From NCBI GenBank assembly GCA_026709265.1, contig JAPOTI010000087.1, positions 1 through 44,950 of the forward strand: a stretch of 44,950 nucleotides of DNA, in the 5' to 3' direction. Source of the stretch: Paracoccaceae bacterium (GTDB taxonomy: Bacteria > Pseudomonadota > Alphaproteobacteria > Rhodobacterales > Rhodobacteraceae). Below, piece by piece: positions 1 to 9,068 of this stretch. How positions within the stretch are numbered: the stretch's first letter is position 1; each line of letters opens with the position of its first letter. The notes beneath the pieces were generated by a model that was given only the letters and a program-made list of their open reading frames with translations, was not told the origin of the DNA and ran no database searches. The position numbers and the translations under genes were made by a program.

Positions 1-167
1 CCCGCGCCTGCGGGCGGCCCGGCATCAGGACGGAATCATGGGGGTGAGCAGTTACTTTACCTAAATTGTTGTAGCGTTGACCGGTCGCACGGCTGCCAAC
101 CGAATAAACCCTCTCGAAACCAGGCGGACGACTTGCGATCAGACGTCTGTCAGGCGCATCAATTTTG

Positions 168-267
168 GGGGATTATATACCTGACTACCCATCGTACTAT
201 ACGTAGTGGTTACGAGTGATTGATAATAGAATATGTAGTGTTTTGGGTAGTTAAGTATATAATCCCC
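168..267. mobile_element. MITE-like element, 100 bp, with terminal inverted repeats and 7-bp direct repeats
   Basis: The left end (168-190) and the right end (245-267) are inverted copies of each other. The outer 13 bases, GGGGATTATATAC at the left and GTATATAATCCCC at the right, match perfectly, and the full 23-bp arms differ at only two positions. The element is flanked by the direct repeat AATTTTG (161-167 and 268-274), which looks like a 7-bp target-site duplication. The interior is AT-rich and has no coding capacity. This is the architecture of a non-autonomous DNA transposon (MITE). It sits just downstream of the F420 operon. No second copy and no matching transposase was noticed in this window, so the parent family is unknown. 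Confidence 0.8.
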
Positions 268-325
268 AATTTTGTCATCTCTGCGATCCCGCCTTGTCAA
301 GCCAACAGTCCAAACATCCAACAGG

Positions 326-1348
326 TCATGAAGCGCTGGCAGTTGTTGAGCCAAGCGCTGGAATCACGTTGCGACCGTACTCAGCAATAATATTCTCCTC
401 ATCACCATTATCAAGATAGATGTTGAACTGCGTCACCCCGGCAGCCGCCAATTTGTGCAATTTGGCGATATGGTCATCGGGTGTCCCCAGCACCGCGAAC
501 TCTTCAACGATCTCATCGGAAATAAAATCGAGATACGGATTATCAGACTGTCCATGTTTGGAATAATCGTAACCTTTCCGATCCTTGATATAGGCGGTGA
601 GCGAAGGAGGAATATCTTCGCGATCCGTACCATATTTTTCAACAATATCCGCGACATGGTTACCGACCATAGCCGGGAACCAGCGTGTCGCTTCCCGGCA
701 GGTCTCCATGTCACCAAAGAAGGCCGGTGCCGCGGACATGATACGATAACCTGACATGTCTCGACCGATCTTCCTGCCAGCCTCGAGCGCTTGGCTGGCA
801 AGCCACTTGCAGATCGCGGGTTCGGCAATCTGTAAAATCAGACCATCGCCTTTACGACCTGCTGAATCAAGGGCCTTCGGTCCATATGCGGCAACCCAGA
901 CGGGTAATTCATAGCCCGTGGCCCATGGAAACTTTATCGGGTTGGGGACATCGCCATACTGTTGCTCTTCACCCCTCACAAGGGCCTTGACGACATCGAT
1001 AAACTCATCCATCCGCGCCAAGGTCGAAGGCTTCCGTCCCATTACCCTGACAGCACTGTCACCGCGACCGACACCGATGTCGAATCGTCCACCGGATTGG
1101 TGGGCAAGGGAACCAAACAATGATGCCGCTGCCGACCATTCGCGTGTGTTGGGATTTGTGACACACGGTCCAAATCGCATGGTCTTGGTGTGTTCCATAC
1201 ACATGGCCATTGCCGGAAAACTCTCACGCCAGAGGATATGACTGTCATAAAACCAGCAATGCTTGAAACCGGCCTCTTCAGCCGCGGCGACGAGCGCGCG
1301 AGCGCGCGCCGGTTCCACGAATCCCTTGAATGTAATTCCAAATTCCAT
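326..1348 (-). CDS. LLM-class F420-dependent oxidoreductase (Mer-like)
   Basis: Predicted luciferase-like TIM-barrel oxidoreductase of about 340 residues, of the kind that uses reduced F420 as hydride donor; the substrate is unknown. The N-terminus MEFGITFKGF, the segment CWFYDSHILWRE, and the GGRFDIGVGRGDS stretch near residue 110 are typical of the bacterial LLM branch close to methylenetetrahydromethanopterin reductase. The start at 1348 is preferred because it lies 4 bases after the npdG stop and the family begins at MEFG. A start at 1402 would add 18 unrelated residues overlapping npdG. It is the last gene of the F420 operon, which supports F420 rather than FMN as cofactor. Family assignment is firm; F420 use is inferred from family and context. 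Confidence 0.85.
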   Translation of the reverse strand: MEFGITFKGFVEPARARALVAAAEEAGFKHCWFYDSHILWRESFPAMAMCMEHTKTMRFGPCVTNPNTREWSAAASLFGSLAHQSGGRFDIGVGRGDSAVRVMGRKPSTLARMDEFIDVVKALVRGEEQQYGDVPNPIKFPWATGYELPVWVAAYGPKALDSAGRKGDGLILQIAEPAICKWLASQALEAGRKIGRDMSGYRIMSAAPAFFGDMETCREATRWFPAMVGNHVADIVEKYGTDREDIPPSLTAYIKDRKGYDYSKHGQSDNPYLDFISDEIVEEFAVLGTPDDHIAKLHKLAAAGVTQFNIYLDNGDEENIIAEYGRNVIPALGSTTASAS

Positions 1349-1352
1349 GTTG

Positions 1353-2036
1353 CTATCTTTCTTGATGTGAATGGGTTGGCGGCCAAATTCGAATCCCGGC
1401 ATGCGTGAAGGGCACTGTCTTGGAGATATTTATCCGGATCAGGATCGGTGTGATCGCTTCCAGGCAACGGGCGGCTTCGACATCACCTGCATTGTAGGTA
1501 ACAACGCCCAGTTGCTCAATGAGCGCCATGGCTTTTTTGCGTGGTTTCAGGCCATTACCACAGACAAGTATGTCGCAGTTTATGGGTTGGTCAAGAGTGT
1601 TGAGCGTAACCGCAGAGACATTGTGAAGTGCTCCCATGACGGGGATATCCGGCCCCAGAATGGCCTGCGCGGCTTCGGTCGCCGATCCCTCGGGTGGCAT
1701 TGTCACTTTCTTGGGGTCGCCATCCTTGAGGGGAACAGCAATATCTATCAGAATCTTCCCAGCCAATGCCTCTTTGAGCGAAATAAGGAGCGCATTATGA
1801 GCGGACCATGGTACCGCAAGAATAACCATTTCATCAGCGGCGGCAATTGCCGCCTCGTTGTCGCATCCTGTGATAGCGGCACTTCCGGGCAAGGTACGGG
1901 ACATCAAGGTTTCTGCCATTTCAATGGCGCGTACCGCAGTTCGTGAACCAAGTGCAATCGGCACACCGGCACTGGCAAAACGCAAGGCCAGTCCCTGACC
2001 CTGTGGGCCGGTCCCACCGACGATGGCAACTGTCAT
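1353..2036 (-). CDS. npdG: NADPH-dependent F420 reductase (F420:NADPH oxidoreductase)
   Basis: Predicted to transfer hydride between NADP(H) and F420, so it supplies reduced F420 in the cytoplasm. The protein (227 residues) begins with a Rossmann motif, [19 protein letters not shown], followed by a GSR segment of the kind that recognises the NADPH 2'-phosphate. The C-terminal part carries [12 protein letters not shown] and HAGIR, as in the Fno/NpdG family. Its ATG overlaps the stop of cofE by 4 bp and its stop is 4 bp before the LLM oxidoreductase, so synthesis, reduction and use of F420 are encoded together. Confidence 0.88.
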   Translation of the reverse strand: MTVAIVGGTGPQGQGLALRFASAGVPIALGSRTAVRAIEMAETLMSRTLPGSAAITGCDNEAAIAAADEMVILAVPWSAHNALLISLKEALAGKILIDIAVPLKDGDPKKVTMPPEGSATEAAQAILGPDIPVMGALHNVSAVTLNTLDQPINCDILVCGNGLKPRKKAMALIEQLGVVTYNAGDVEAARCLEAITPILIRINISKTVPFTHAGIRIWPPTHSHQER

Positions 2037-2806
2037 TGAAACATATCCTCCTCATTTGCCCGCAGAAGATCGAGAGCACTCGCCTCTTCCCGCGGGGTCC
2101 ACTCGAGTCCGCGTATCAGGACCAACGGGTGACGGCTGGATTTGTGAACAACCAGTCCCGAAGCCGCCGCAATCTCATCAGCCAGTGCTGGCTCTGTGAC
2201 CCTGAGCATGCGCCCCCAGGCGTCTTGCACCCCGATATTTGAGACCAGCGCCGGCAAGCGATAGAGACCGACAGCCACATTGATCTGCCCGAGCCGCCAC
2301 GGTCGGCCGAAAGTATCGGTCATAACGAGGCCCAGAATCTGCTTGAATCGCAGTTCCAGTGTTTGCCCCAACCGCCGCATACTGGCATCAGGATCTCGTG
2401 GCAAGGTGACCACGGTGTTGTCGGCCGGGATATTCGATTCATCCACTCCGGCATTGGCCGAGATAAACCCCAACCTGTGCTCACATATCAGTGTGCCTTC
2501 ATGCTGTCCGGGATGACGAAAAGCCCTGACAATTCGGGTGGTCTCACCGAGTATCACCTCGATCTTTTCTGGTGACTTGTTCAATTCATTGGCCAGGCGG
2601 CAGGCTTCTTTGGACGGTATCACCGTGTTCAGATCAACAACGCATCCCTCGGCTTTGGAGACCACCTTGTGTGCAATTGCAAGAATATCTCGGTCTTCAA
2701 CTCCCCCAATCGCTTCAAGGCGATCCCCCACGCATGCGGCCAGATCGTCACCAGGACTAATCTCCGGTACGTTGGGAATGGCAATGATCCGGACCCCTGC
2801 CCTCAC
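2033..2806 (-). CDS. cofE: Coenzyme F420-0:L-glutamate ligase
   Basis: Adds gamma-linked glutamate(s) to F420-0 with GTP, the last step of F420 assembly. The 257-residue protein has the family N-terminus ([17 protein letters not shown]), the segment [15 protein letters not shown], the metal/GTP-site region around [20 protein letters not shown], and [19 protein letters not shown]. It is a stand-alone ligase of archaeal/proteobacterial size and lacks the C-terminal FMN reductase domain fused to it in mycobacterial FbiB. It overlaps cofC and npdG by 4 bp each, suggesting translational coupling. Confidence 0.9.
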   Translation of the reverse strand: MRAGVRIIAIPNVPEISPGDDLAACVGDRLEAIGGVEDRDILAIAHKVVSKAEGCVVDLNTVIPSKEACRLANELNKSPEKIEVILGETTRIVRAFRHPGQHEGTLICEHRLGFISANAGVDESNIPADNTVVTLPRDPDASMRRLGQTLELRFKQILGLVMTDTFGRPWRLGQINVAVGLYRLPALVSNIGVQDAWGRMLRVTEPALADEIAAASGLVVHKSSRHPLVLIRGLEWTPREEASALDLLRANEEDMFQ

Positions 2807-3420
2807 GCACTTTCCTCTTCCACAAGTGATTCGTCTTGCGCAAGTGCCTGACTGAGACAGGACGATGTGTCAATGTCGAGCCGAAAACTGTCGAATGAGA
2901 GACGCCGTGCCGTCAGACCCAGCTTGTGTGCTGCTTCAAGATGTCGGCTGGCTGAATTCGGGCCATAGCAGAACGGAATCGCGCGAGGAGGTGCGGCGAG
3001 CAGAGCATTCGTTCCATCGTAGAGAGATGGGCACACGACGACCTGTTCATCGTGACTCAGCAAGCGACACACATCGTCTGAATCCGGTGCGGCCAGATCA
3101 GCCGGGATAATTCCCAGACGGGTATAGTCATGGGCCATGGCCCAGGTTGCAGCCTGTTCAGCGGAAGTACAAAGTGTTCCGCCTGACCCCTCATCAATCA
3201 CGATACTGGTGTAATGACAGGCGAGTGTTCGAATCATCGGGCTCGCGGTCACAACGGCCAGATCAAAAGATACAATCGTTTGCGATATCTGGAGAACAGA
3301 CATCGTACGACAAAACAGCCGCTTGGCCAGTTCAGATCGTTCGTGGGCAGTCAGGACTGGGGCGAGGCGCGTTTTGGAATGCGCCGGATCCTTCATTGGC
3401 ACGACAACCAGAGTCGTCAT
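2803..3420 (-). CDS. cofC: CofC-type guanylyltransferase of F420 synthesis
   Basis: Activates a three-carbon phospho-acid (2-phospholactate, phosphoenolpyruvate or 3-phosphoglycerate, depending on lineage) with GTP to give the donor used by CofD. The 205-residue protein has the nucleotidyltransferase N-terminus VVVPMKDPAHSKTRLAP, a conserved IIPADLAAPD segment and the family motif DGTNALLAAPP followed by FCYGPNSASRHLEAA. Which acid is used cannot be read from the sequence by eye. It overlaps cofD and cofE by 4 bp each. Confidence 0.88.
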   Translation of the reverse strand: MTTLVVVPMKDPAHSKTRLAPVLTAHERSELAKRLFCRTMSVLQISQTIVSFDLAVVTASPMIRTLACHYTSIVIDEGSGGTLCTSAEQAATWAMAHDYTRLGIIPADLAAPDSDDVCRLLSHDEQVVVCPSLYDGTNALLAAPPRAIPFCYGPNSASRHLEAAHKLGLTARRLSFDSFRLDIDTSSCLSQALAQDESLVEEESA

Positions 3421-4376
3421 CGGACATTGTAGGTTGCAGGAGATGGCAAAAGGTCGAGGATGGCATTTGCCAAACGAGTCTTCCCTTCCCTGTCCGGCAT
3501 GAAGATATCACAGCAGATTGGTTCAATGCCAGCTGCACGGATGAGCTCGGTGTGACAGGCATCCTGGGAATCAATCAACAGGTATCTCGCGATGTCGGTA
3601 TAGATTGATGACACACCGACCACGTCGGGCCGTATGCCGAGGGCTTTCATCATTTCAGCAGCGGGTCCCTTGACGGTTTTCCCAGCAATCAGGGGAGAGA
3701 CAGCGACAACCGGTGCAGCGGTTGCCTGAAGGGCTTCTGTGATTCCATTCACCTTGAGTATTGGCAAAATACTGGCCACAGGATTTGAGGGTGCGATGAC
3801 CAAGAGATCAGCAAGAGAGATTGCTGTGATTGCCTCCAGTGTCGGCTTGGCGGTCTCGATTCCCTGATAATTGATCGCAAGAACCCGTGGTTCATATCGC
3901 TCACGCACAAAATATTCCTGGAAAGCCAGCCAGCCCGCCTTCGATCTGACACGGGTTTGAACCCGGTCATCTGTCGGCAGCAGAATATGTGCCGTGATCC
4001 CAAAGCTTGCAGCGATATCCCGGACAATATCGGTTGGGCGATCTCCCCGGCGAAGACGTTCTGTTCGATAGATATGCAAACCGAGATCCCGATCACCGAG
4101 AAACATCCAGGTGTTGGCCCCGAGTTCTCTCAGGACCGTCAAGGCCTGCTCGCTCTCCCCCGCAACGCCCCAACCCTGCACACGATTGATCCGGCCCCCA
4201 AGTGTATACAGCATGGTGTCGATATCGGGTGAGACCCAGAGACCATGAAACTCATCATCATCAGCAATATTGCCGATGACTGTCAATGCCACCTGCTCGA
4301 GTCCGGCAAATCCCTCAGCAAGCTTGGCACCACCAACCCCACCAGCCAGCAGCGTGACCCTGAAGTGTTCTGTCAT
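3417..4376 (-). CDS. cofD: F420-0 synthase: phospholactate-type transferase to FO
   Basis: Transfers the phospho-acid moiety from the CofC product to the deazaflavin FO, forming F420-0 or an analogue. The 319-residue protein shows the family signatures LLAGGVGGAKLAEG near the N-terminus, GNIADDDEFHGL, SPDIDTMLYTLGG, and FLGDRDLGLHIYRT. A later APSNPVASI segment is also typical. Length matches the family. The 4-bp overlaps with cofH upstream and cofC downstream place it in the middle of the coupled operon. Confidence 0.93.
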   Translation of the reverse strand: MTEHFRVTLLAGGVGGAKLAEGFAGLEQVALTVIGNIADDDEFHGLWVSPDIDTMLYTLGGRINRVQGWGVAGESEQALTVLRELGANTWMFLGDRDLGLHIYRTERLRRGDRPTDIVRDIAASFGITAHILLPTDDRVQTRVRSKAGWLAFQEYFVRERYEPRVLAINYQGIETAKPTLEAITAISLADLLVIAPSNPVASILPILKVNGITEALQATAAPVVAVSPLIAGKTVKGPAAEMMKALGIRPDVVGVSSIYTDIARYLLIDSQDACHTELIRAAGIEPICCDIFMPDREGKTRLANAILDLLPSPATYNVR

Positions 4377-5647
4377 GGCCCGGCAATCGCTCGTGCCGAA
4401 AGAAAGCCCAGTGGATTATGGGCGTGTCGATCAACGAGGGGCGCCAACTCATTCGGATCGTGATGAGCATAGACCTCAAGTGTGTCATAGACCGTCGTTC
4501 GCTGGACGGGAATGCGTCCGGCCGAACGGATCAGGTCACAGAGTTCCCGCGCTGTGATCTCTTGACCATGTTGTGAACCGGCGGCACGGGAAATGCTTTC
4601 GTTCATCAAGGTGCCACCCAGATCGTTGACACCACATGAAAGAAGCGCATGGGCGCGCGCGGCACCGAGCTTTGTCCAGCTGACCTGAATATTTCTGATT
4701 GACCCATGCAGCATGATTCGTGCCACGGCATGCATGAGATCGACTTCATCTGCCGTGGGACCGGGGCGAACCTTGTCGCGGTTATCGCGCCAAAGCGGCG
4801 AGTCATAATGCACAAAACTCAGCGGTACCAACTCGGTAAACATACCGGTCTCGTCCTGAATCGATCGTAACAGGGCGAGATGTGCCGCCCAATGTTCGGG
4901 CGCATCCACATGCCCGTACATGATCGTTGCCGAGCTCGGTATACCGAGCTGGTGGGCCGTACGAATGATCTCGACCCATTCGGCTGCAGACAGTTTGTTA
5001 CGGGTTAACAGTCGGCGAATGTCTGTATCGAGAATTTCGGCAGCAGTCCCGGGCATCGACCCAAGTCCACAGGTCTTCAGATCCGCAAGGAATGCCCGAT
5101 ACGACGCACGACATTTACGCGCTCCGTACCATATTTCGAAGGGTGAGAAGGCATGAATATGCAAATCGGGCAAAGCAGCCTTGATGGCGCAAATGATATC
5201 ACGATAAACCGTTCCTGGCATGTCCGGGTGCAGACCACCTTGCAAACACACTTCTGTCGCACCGCGTGCAACGGCCTGTTCAGCACGTAAGACAATCTCT
5301 TCGGTCGACAGCCACTCCGCTCCGTCTTCTTCGCGTCGCTTGGAAAAACCACAAAACCGACAGCCCATGTAACAGACATTGGTGAAGTTGATATTACGAT
5401 TCACGACAAAGGAGACACGATTGCCGTTTTCAAATTCACGCAATAAATCAGCCACAGCAAGAACGGCGCGTTTGCTGTGTCCTCGCGCACGGAAGAGTGC
5501 GGTGCATTGTGATTCGGTGATGGTGTGACCCTCAAGGACCCGGTCGAGAATAGATTGGATTGCAGGTTCCGCCATCATCATCGCCACTCTGGTTGCCTCC
5601 TGAAGATGCCGTGCCGATTGCTTTGTGGTCATGCCGCTTCTCGACAT
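4373..5647 (-). CDS. cofH: FO synthase subunit 2 (radical SAM)
   Basis: With CofG it makes the deazaflavin chromophore FO from tyrosine and the pyrimidine 5-amino-6-ribitylaminouracil. The radical SAM [4Fe-4S] motif is seen as CYMGCRFC after INFTNV, followed by EVCLQGGLHP and the HAFSPFEI segment. The 424-residue frame starts at 5647, preceded by GGAG, and overlaps cofG by 19 bp. An in-frame ATG at 5632 would instead give the ATGA overlap used through the rest of this operon; either start is possible. CofH and CofG are separate proteins here, unlike the fused FbiC of actinobacteria. Confidence 0.93.
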   Translation of the reverse strand: MSRSGMTTKQSARHLQEATRVAMMMAEPAIQSILDRVLEGHTITESQCTALFRARGHSKRAVLAVADLLREFENGNRVSFVVNRNINFTNVCYMGCRFCGFSKRREEDGAEWLSTEEIVLRAEQAVARGATEVCLQGGLHPDMPGTVYRDIICAIKAALPDLHIHAFSPFEIWYGARKCRASYRAFLADLKTCGLGSMPGTAAEILDTDIRRLLTRNKLSAAEWVEIIRTAHQLGIPSSATIMYGHVDAPEHWAAHLALLRSIQDETGMFTELVPLSFVHYDSPLWRDNRDKVRPGPTADEVDLMHAVARIMLHGSIRNIQVSWTKLGAARAHALLSCGVNDLGGTLMNESISRAAGSQHGQEITARELCDLIRSAGRIPVQRTTVYDTLEVYAHHDPNELAPLVDRHAHNPLGFLSARAIAGP

Positions 5648-6753
5648 TGTCTCCGGGCGAGCCCGTCCTCACGTACCAGCGTATTGACCCTCTTGTGGAT
5701 TCCAGGTGCCATGAAGCGAGACGGTTGCCGGATATATCGCGGATAAATTGTCAGCCGTTCTTCAAGAGTAAATCCGACAGCACGGCAGCGGTCGGCCAGA
5801 GCACGAATTTCCGGCCATTCGTGGTGTGGATTGATATAATCTTGAGTGACAGGACTGATTCCACCCCAGTCATTCAAACCCGCCGCAAGGTAATGTATAT
5901 GACGGGCCTCAAGATTGGGGGGTGCCTGGATACTGATTTCAGGACTCAGGATCAATCGTGCCATGGCAATGGTTCGGAGCATCTCATCGTGCGTCGGTTC
6001 AGGATGATCAGCCATGGCGATTTCCGGTTTGCGCCGAAAATTCTGGATGATGACCTCCTGAATATGGCCATATCGTTGATGAACCGCCTCGATGGCTTCG
6101 AGGGTTGCAAGCCGCTCTTCCCATGTCTCTCCTATTCCAACCAGAAGACCTGTCGTGAAGGGGACATGGGCAATCCCTGCGCGCTCAAGCGTACGGAGAC
6201 GTTGTAATGGCACCTTGTCGGGGCATGCATGATGGGCTTTCCCGGTCCGCGTTAAACGCCGACTGACTGACTCCAGCATCATTCCCATCGAGGCCGACAC
6301 GGGGCGCAACAATTCAATTTCATCGGGTGCCAATGTCCCGGCATTGACATGCGGCAGAAGCGATGTCTCGTCGAGAACCAACGCGCACATCGCGGCAAGG
6401 TAAGATGTCATCCGTCGGTACCCAAGAACGGCCAGACGTTCTCTTGCGACCTTGTACCGACGTTCCGGTTTTTCCCCGAGACTGAAGAGAATCTCCTTGC
6501 AACCATGAGCTTCACCCTGCCGTGCGCGTACACGGACGTCATCAGGTGTCAGGATTTGAGAGGCCGGGTCATCAGGTGTACGGGCGAATGTGCAATAGCC
6601 ACAACGATCACGACACAGATTGGTCAGCGGCACAAAGATCTTGCGCGAGTAGGTGACTGTCCGTCCCCAGTACTGATCGCGCTTGGTAGCGGCACGTGCC
6701 AGCAGGGTCTTGGTGTCAGTCGCGAGGAGATAGGTGGATGGTCCGTGACTCAT
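5629..6753 (-). CDS. cofG: FO synthase subunit 1 (radical SAM)
   Basis: Second radical SAM half of FO synthase. The 374-residue protein has the cluster motif CRDRCGYC (after FVPLTNL), the CofG-typical SLGEKPE segment, a PPNLEARH stretch and the C-terminal DYINPHHEWPEI. It is the first gene of the F420 operon in transcription order. The 205 bases between it and the upstream binding-protein gene include a strong hairpin, so it probably has its own promoter; a TTGACA-like hexamer lies close to the start, but no convincing -10 could be paired with it. Confidence 0.93.
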   Translation of the reverse strand: MSHGPSTYLLATDTKTLLARAATKRDQYWGRTVTYSRKIFVPLTNLCRDRCGYCTFARTPDDPASQILTPDDVRVRARQGEAHGCKEILFSLGEKPERRYKVARERLAVLGYRRMTSYLAAMCALVLDETSLLPHVNAGTLAPDEIELLRPVSASMGMMLESVSRRLTRTGKAHHACPDKVPLQRLRTLERAGIAHVPFTTGLLVGIGETWEERLATLEAIEAVHQRYGHIQEVIIQNFRRKPEIAMADHPEPTHDEMLRTIAMARLILSPEISIQAPPNLEARHIHYLAAGLNDWGGISPVTQDYINPHHEWPEIRALADRCRAVGFTLEERLTIYPRYIRQPSRFMAPGIHKRVNTLVREDGLARRQCREAA

Positions 6754-6913
6754 GCCGAACTCGCTCTGTCCATAGTGTCAAGATTTACGCGCGACCGGCC
6801 AACCCCAACTGCAAATGTTCTGGGCATGAAGCCGTCATTGCCTGCAAAATCACGGCGACGCGCTCGCCATCAATTTGCGCCCTGAACGGGCTGGAATATG
6901 CAGGACTCGAAAT

Positions 6914-6943
6914 CCGCCATGCGCCGGTTGAGGCGCATGGCGG
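6914..6943 (-). terminator. Strong hairpin between ABC binding protein and cofG
   Basis: A perfect 12-bp inverted repeat (6914-6925 and 6932-6943, arms CCGCCATGCGCC/GGCGCATGGCGG) with a 6-base loop lies 15 bases after the stop of the BMP binding-protein gene. On the minus strand it is followed only by ATTT, so it is a weak intrinsic terminator or an mRNA-stabilising hairpin. It marks a likely transcript boundary between the importer and the F420 operon. Confidence 0.55.
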
Positions 6944-6958
6944 CGGTGTCTTGACTCT

Positions 6959-8029
6959 CTATTGAGGAATATCACCCTCGATACCTTCGACATAAAAATT
7001 CATGCCAAGGAGCACACCATCGTCAGCCCGTTCTCCCTCTTTTAGCCAGACCGTGCCATCCTGTCGATTGATTGGCCCTTCGAAGGAGTGCATTGTGCCC
7101 GCAACAATGGCTTCCTTGATGGCGGTAGCAGAAGCTTGCACATCCGCAGGAATACGATCGGAAAACGCACCGATTGCGACCATACCCTCCTTGATGCCAT
7201 GCCACGTATCCGTCATTTCCCATGTTCCGTCGATCACTGCCTTCGTGCGTTCGATATAGTAGGGCGACCAATCATCGATAATCGAACTCAACCTGGCTGT
7301 CGGACCAAATTGTGCCATATCGGAAGCTTGGCCAAAAGCATAAATGCCGCTTTCCTCGGCGATTGTCATCGCCGCCGGTGAGTCGGTATGCTGCATGATG
7401 ACATCGGCTCCCTGGTCAATCAGGGCGCGTGCGGCGTCGGCTTCTTTTGCCGGATCAAACCAGGTAAAAACCCAGACGATCTTGAATTCGACGTCAGGAT
7501 TCACCTTCTTTGCGGCAAGATAGGCTGAATTGATTCCACGCACGACTTCAGGGATTGGAAAAGACGCAATATACCCGACAACATTGGTTTCGGTCATATG
7601 ACCGGCAATATGTCCGATGACAGTTCGTCCTTCATAAAACCGCGCCGAATAAGTCGATACATTCGGCGCACGCTTGAAGCCTGTTGCATGCTCAAATTTG
7701 ACGTTAGGGAACTTCTCTGCGACATTAATCGTTGGATCCATATAGCCAAAAGATGTTGTGTAAATCAGTTTGTGCCCCGACAGTGCCATCTGTGTCATGA
7801 CCCGCTCAGCATCCGCACCTTCGGGAACACTTTCGGCATAAGATGTCTCGACCTTGTCGCCGAGCGCTTCCTCGACGGCCTGACGTCCGATATCATGTTC
7901 ATGGGTCCAGCCATAATCGCCAATCGGACCCACATAGACAAAACCCACTTTAAGCGGTTCTGCCGCCACCTCGATTGGGAGGGTGAATGCCATCAGGCAT
8001 ACCAGTCCCCATTTTTGAAACTTATTCAT
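6959..8029 (-). CDS. BMP-family (PnrA-like) ABC transporter substrate-binding protein
   Basis: Periplasmic binding protein of a nucleoside/BMP-type ABC importer (356 residues). A signal peptide is visible: basic NKFQK, a hydrophobic stretch, then cleavage near VAA-EPL around residue 23; there is no lipobox. Mature segments such as KVGFVYVGPIGDYGWTHEHD, YEGRTVIGHIAGHM and FTWFDPAKEADAARALIDQG are typical of the BMP family. Known BMP ligands include purine and pyrimidine nucleosides and, in spirochaetes, riboflavin; the ligand here is unknown. It follows the permease genes by about 100 bp and is closed by a hairpin. Confidence 0.88.
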   Translation of the reverse strand: MNKFQKWGLVCLMAFTLPIEVAAEPLKVGFVYVGPIGDYGWTHEHDIGRQAVEEALGDKVETSYAESVPEGADAERVMTQMALSGHKLIYTTSFGYMDPTINVAEKFPNVKFEHATGFKRAPNVSTYSARFYEGRTVIGHIAGHMTETNVVGYIASFPIPEVVRGINSAYLAAKKVNPDVEFKIVWVFTWFDPAKEADAARALIDQGADVIMQHTDSPAAMTIAEESGIYAFGQASDMAQFGPTARLSSIIDDWSPYYIERTKAVIDGTWEMTDTWHGIKEGMVAIGAFSDRIPADVQASATAIKEAIVAGTMHSFEGPINRQDGTVWLKEGERADDGVLLGMNFYVEGIEGDIPQ

Positions 8030-8132
8030 TGTCTTGAGATCACTCCTTCACAGTTTGAGGTTTCATAGATGATGGCGGTTGGAAAGTGAAGCGCAGGAGA
8101 GTTGAGGTCATGTCTCAGTTTGGACACGACGT

Positions 8133-9068
8133 TCAGAGCGTCGGATGGAAACTCTTGCCAAGACAGGACGGTGCCTGCGCCTGGTGACGATATCGTCTTG
8201 ATGAGAGCAGAATGAGCACAAGAATCGTGGCGATATAGGGTGACATTGACAGATATTCGACACCAATAGCAACTCCTGCTGCCTGCAGATTGAGCTGCAG
8301 GAGGCTCAGGCCACCAAACAGCCAGGCGCCGAGCAGGACGCGCCACGGTTTCCATGAAGCAAAAACCACAATTGCCAAGGCGATCCATCCCGCTCCGGCA
8401 GTCATCCCTTCAGTCCATTGTGGAACGCGGACCAGTGACAAATACGCACCGCCCAAACCGGCGCAGCCACCACCGACCATAATCGCCGTGACCCGGATCA
8501 TTCGCACGTTGTAACCAATCGCATGCGCCGCTTCGTGGTTTTCCCCCACGGCGCGGACGATAAGCCCGGTACGGGACGCACGAAAAAACCACCAAAGGAC
8601 TGGTGGCAGGATCAACCCGACGTAAAGAATGGGATCGTGGATAAAAAGAATTTCTCCGATAACGGGGAGGTCAGAGAGGATCGGGATATCAAGCTTTGGC
8701 ATTGGCGGTGGCCGTATACCTGTAAACTCTGTCCCCAGAAGCGAGGCTAGTCCAAGCCCGAAAAGCGTCAGCGCCAGTCCGCTCGCAACCTGATTTCCCA
8801 ACAGATATTGCGTGATGACGGCAAAAACAAGCGAGAGAATCGCACCACCCGTCATCCCAACGATGGCCCCGACCAGCGGTGACCCGGTCTTGACGGCACC
8901 GATAAATCCGCAAACCGCACCGATGATCATCATGCCTTCAACGCCGAGATTCAAGACACCAGACTTTTCGACGATCATTTCCCCGGTTGCCGCCAGAAGA
9001 ATGGGCGTTGAAGCAACGAGAATGCTTGCGAATAGTGTGACAAGCGAAATTGACGAGAGATCAATCAT
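8133..9068 (-). CDS. ABC transporter permease, nucleoside/BMP type (second permease)
   Basis: Inner-membrane permease of about 311 residues with some 8-9 hydrophobic segments, of the BPD_transp_2 class used by nucleoside and ribose-like importers. Typical stretches are EKSGVLNLGVEGMM near residue 35, FTGIRPPP, and the cytoplasmic loop VRAVGENHEAAHAIGYNV that contacts the ATPase. The start at 9068 is chosen because its ATG forms an ATGA overlap with the stop of the preceding permease; the longer frame from 9113 adds 15 non-family residues. Confidence 0.88.
   Translation of the reverse strand: MIDLSSISLVTLFASILVASTPILLAATGEMIVEKSGVLNLGVEGMMIIGAVCGFIGAVKTGSPLVGAIVGMTGGAILSLVFAVITQYLLGNQVASGLALTLFGLGLASLLGTEFTGIRPPPMPKLDIPILSDLPVIGEILFIHDPILYVGLILPPVLWWFFRASRTGLIVRAVGENHEAAHAIGYNVRMIRVTAIMVGGGCAGLGGAYLSLVRVPQWTEGMTAGAGWIALAIVVFASWKPWRVLLGAWLFGGLSLLQLNLQAAGVAIGVEYLSMSPYIATILVLILLSSRRYRHQAQAPSCLGKSFHPTL

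Noticed and set aside
6754-6958. Minus-strand open stretch between the BMP binding protein and cofG reading ...VAVILQAMTASCPEHLQLGLAGRA then stop
   Set aside because: No usable start codon, overlap with the strong hairpin, and no recognised family; probably chance or a very old remnant.
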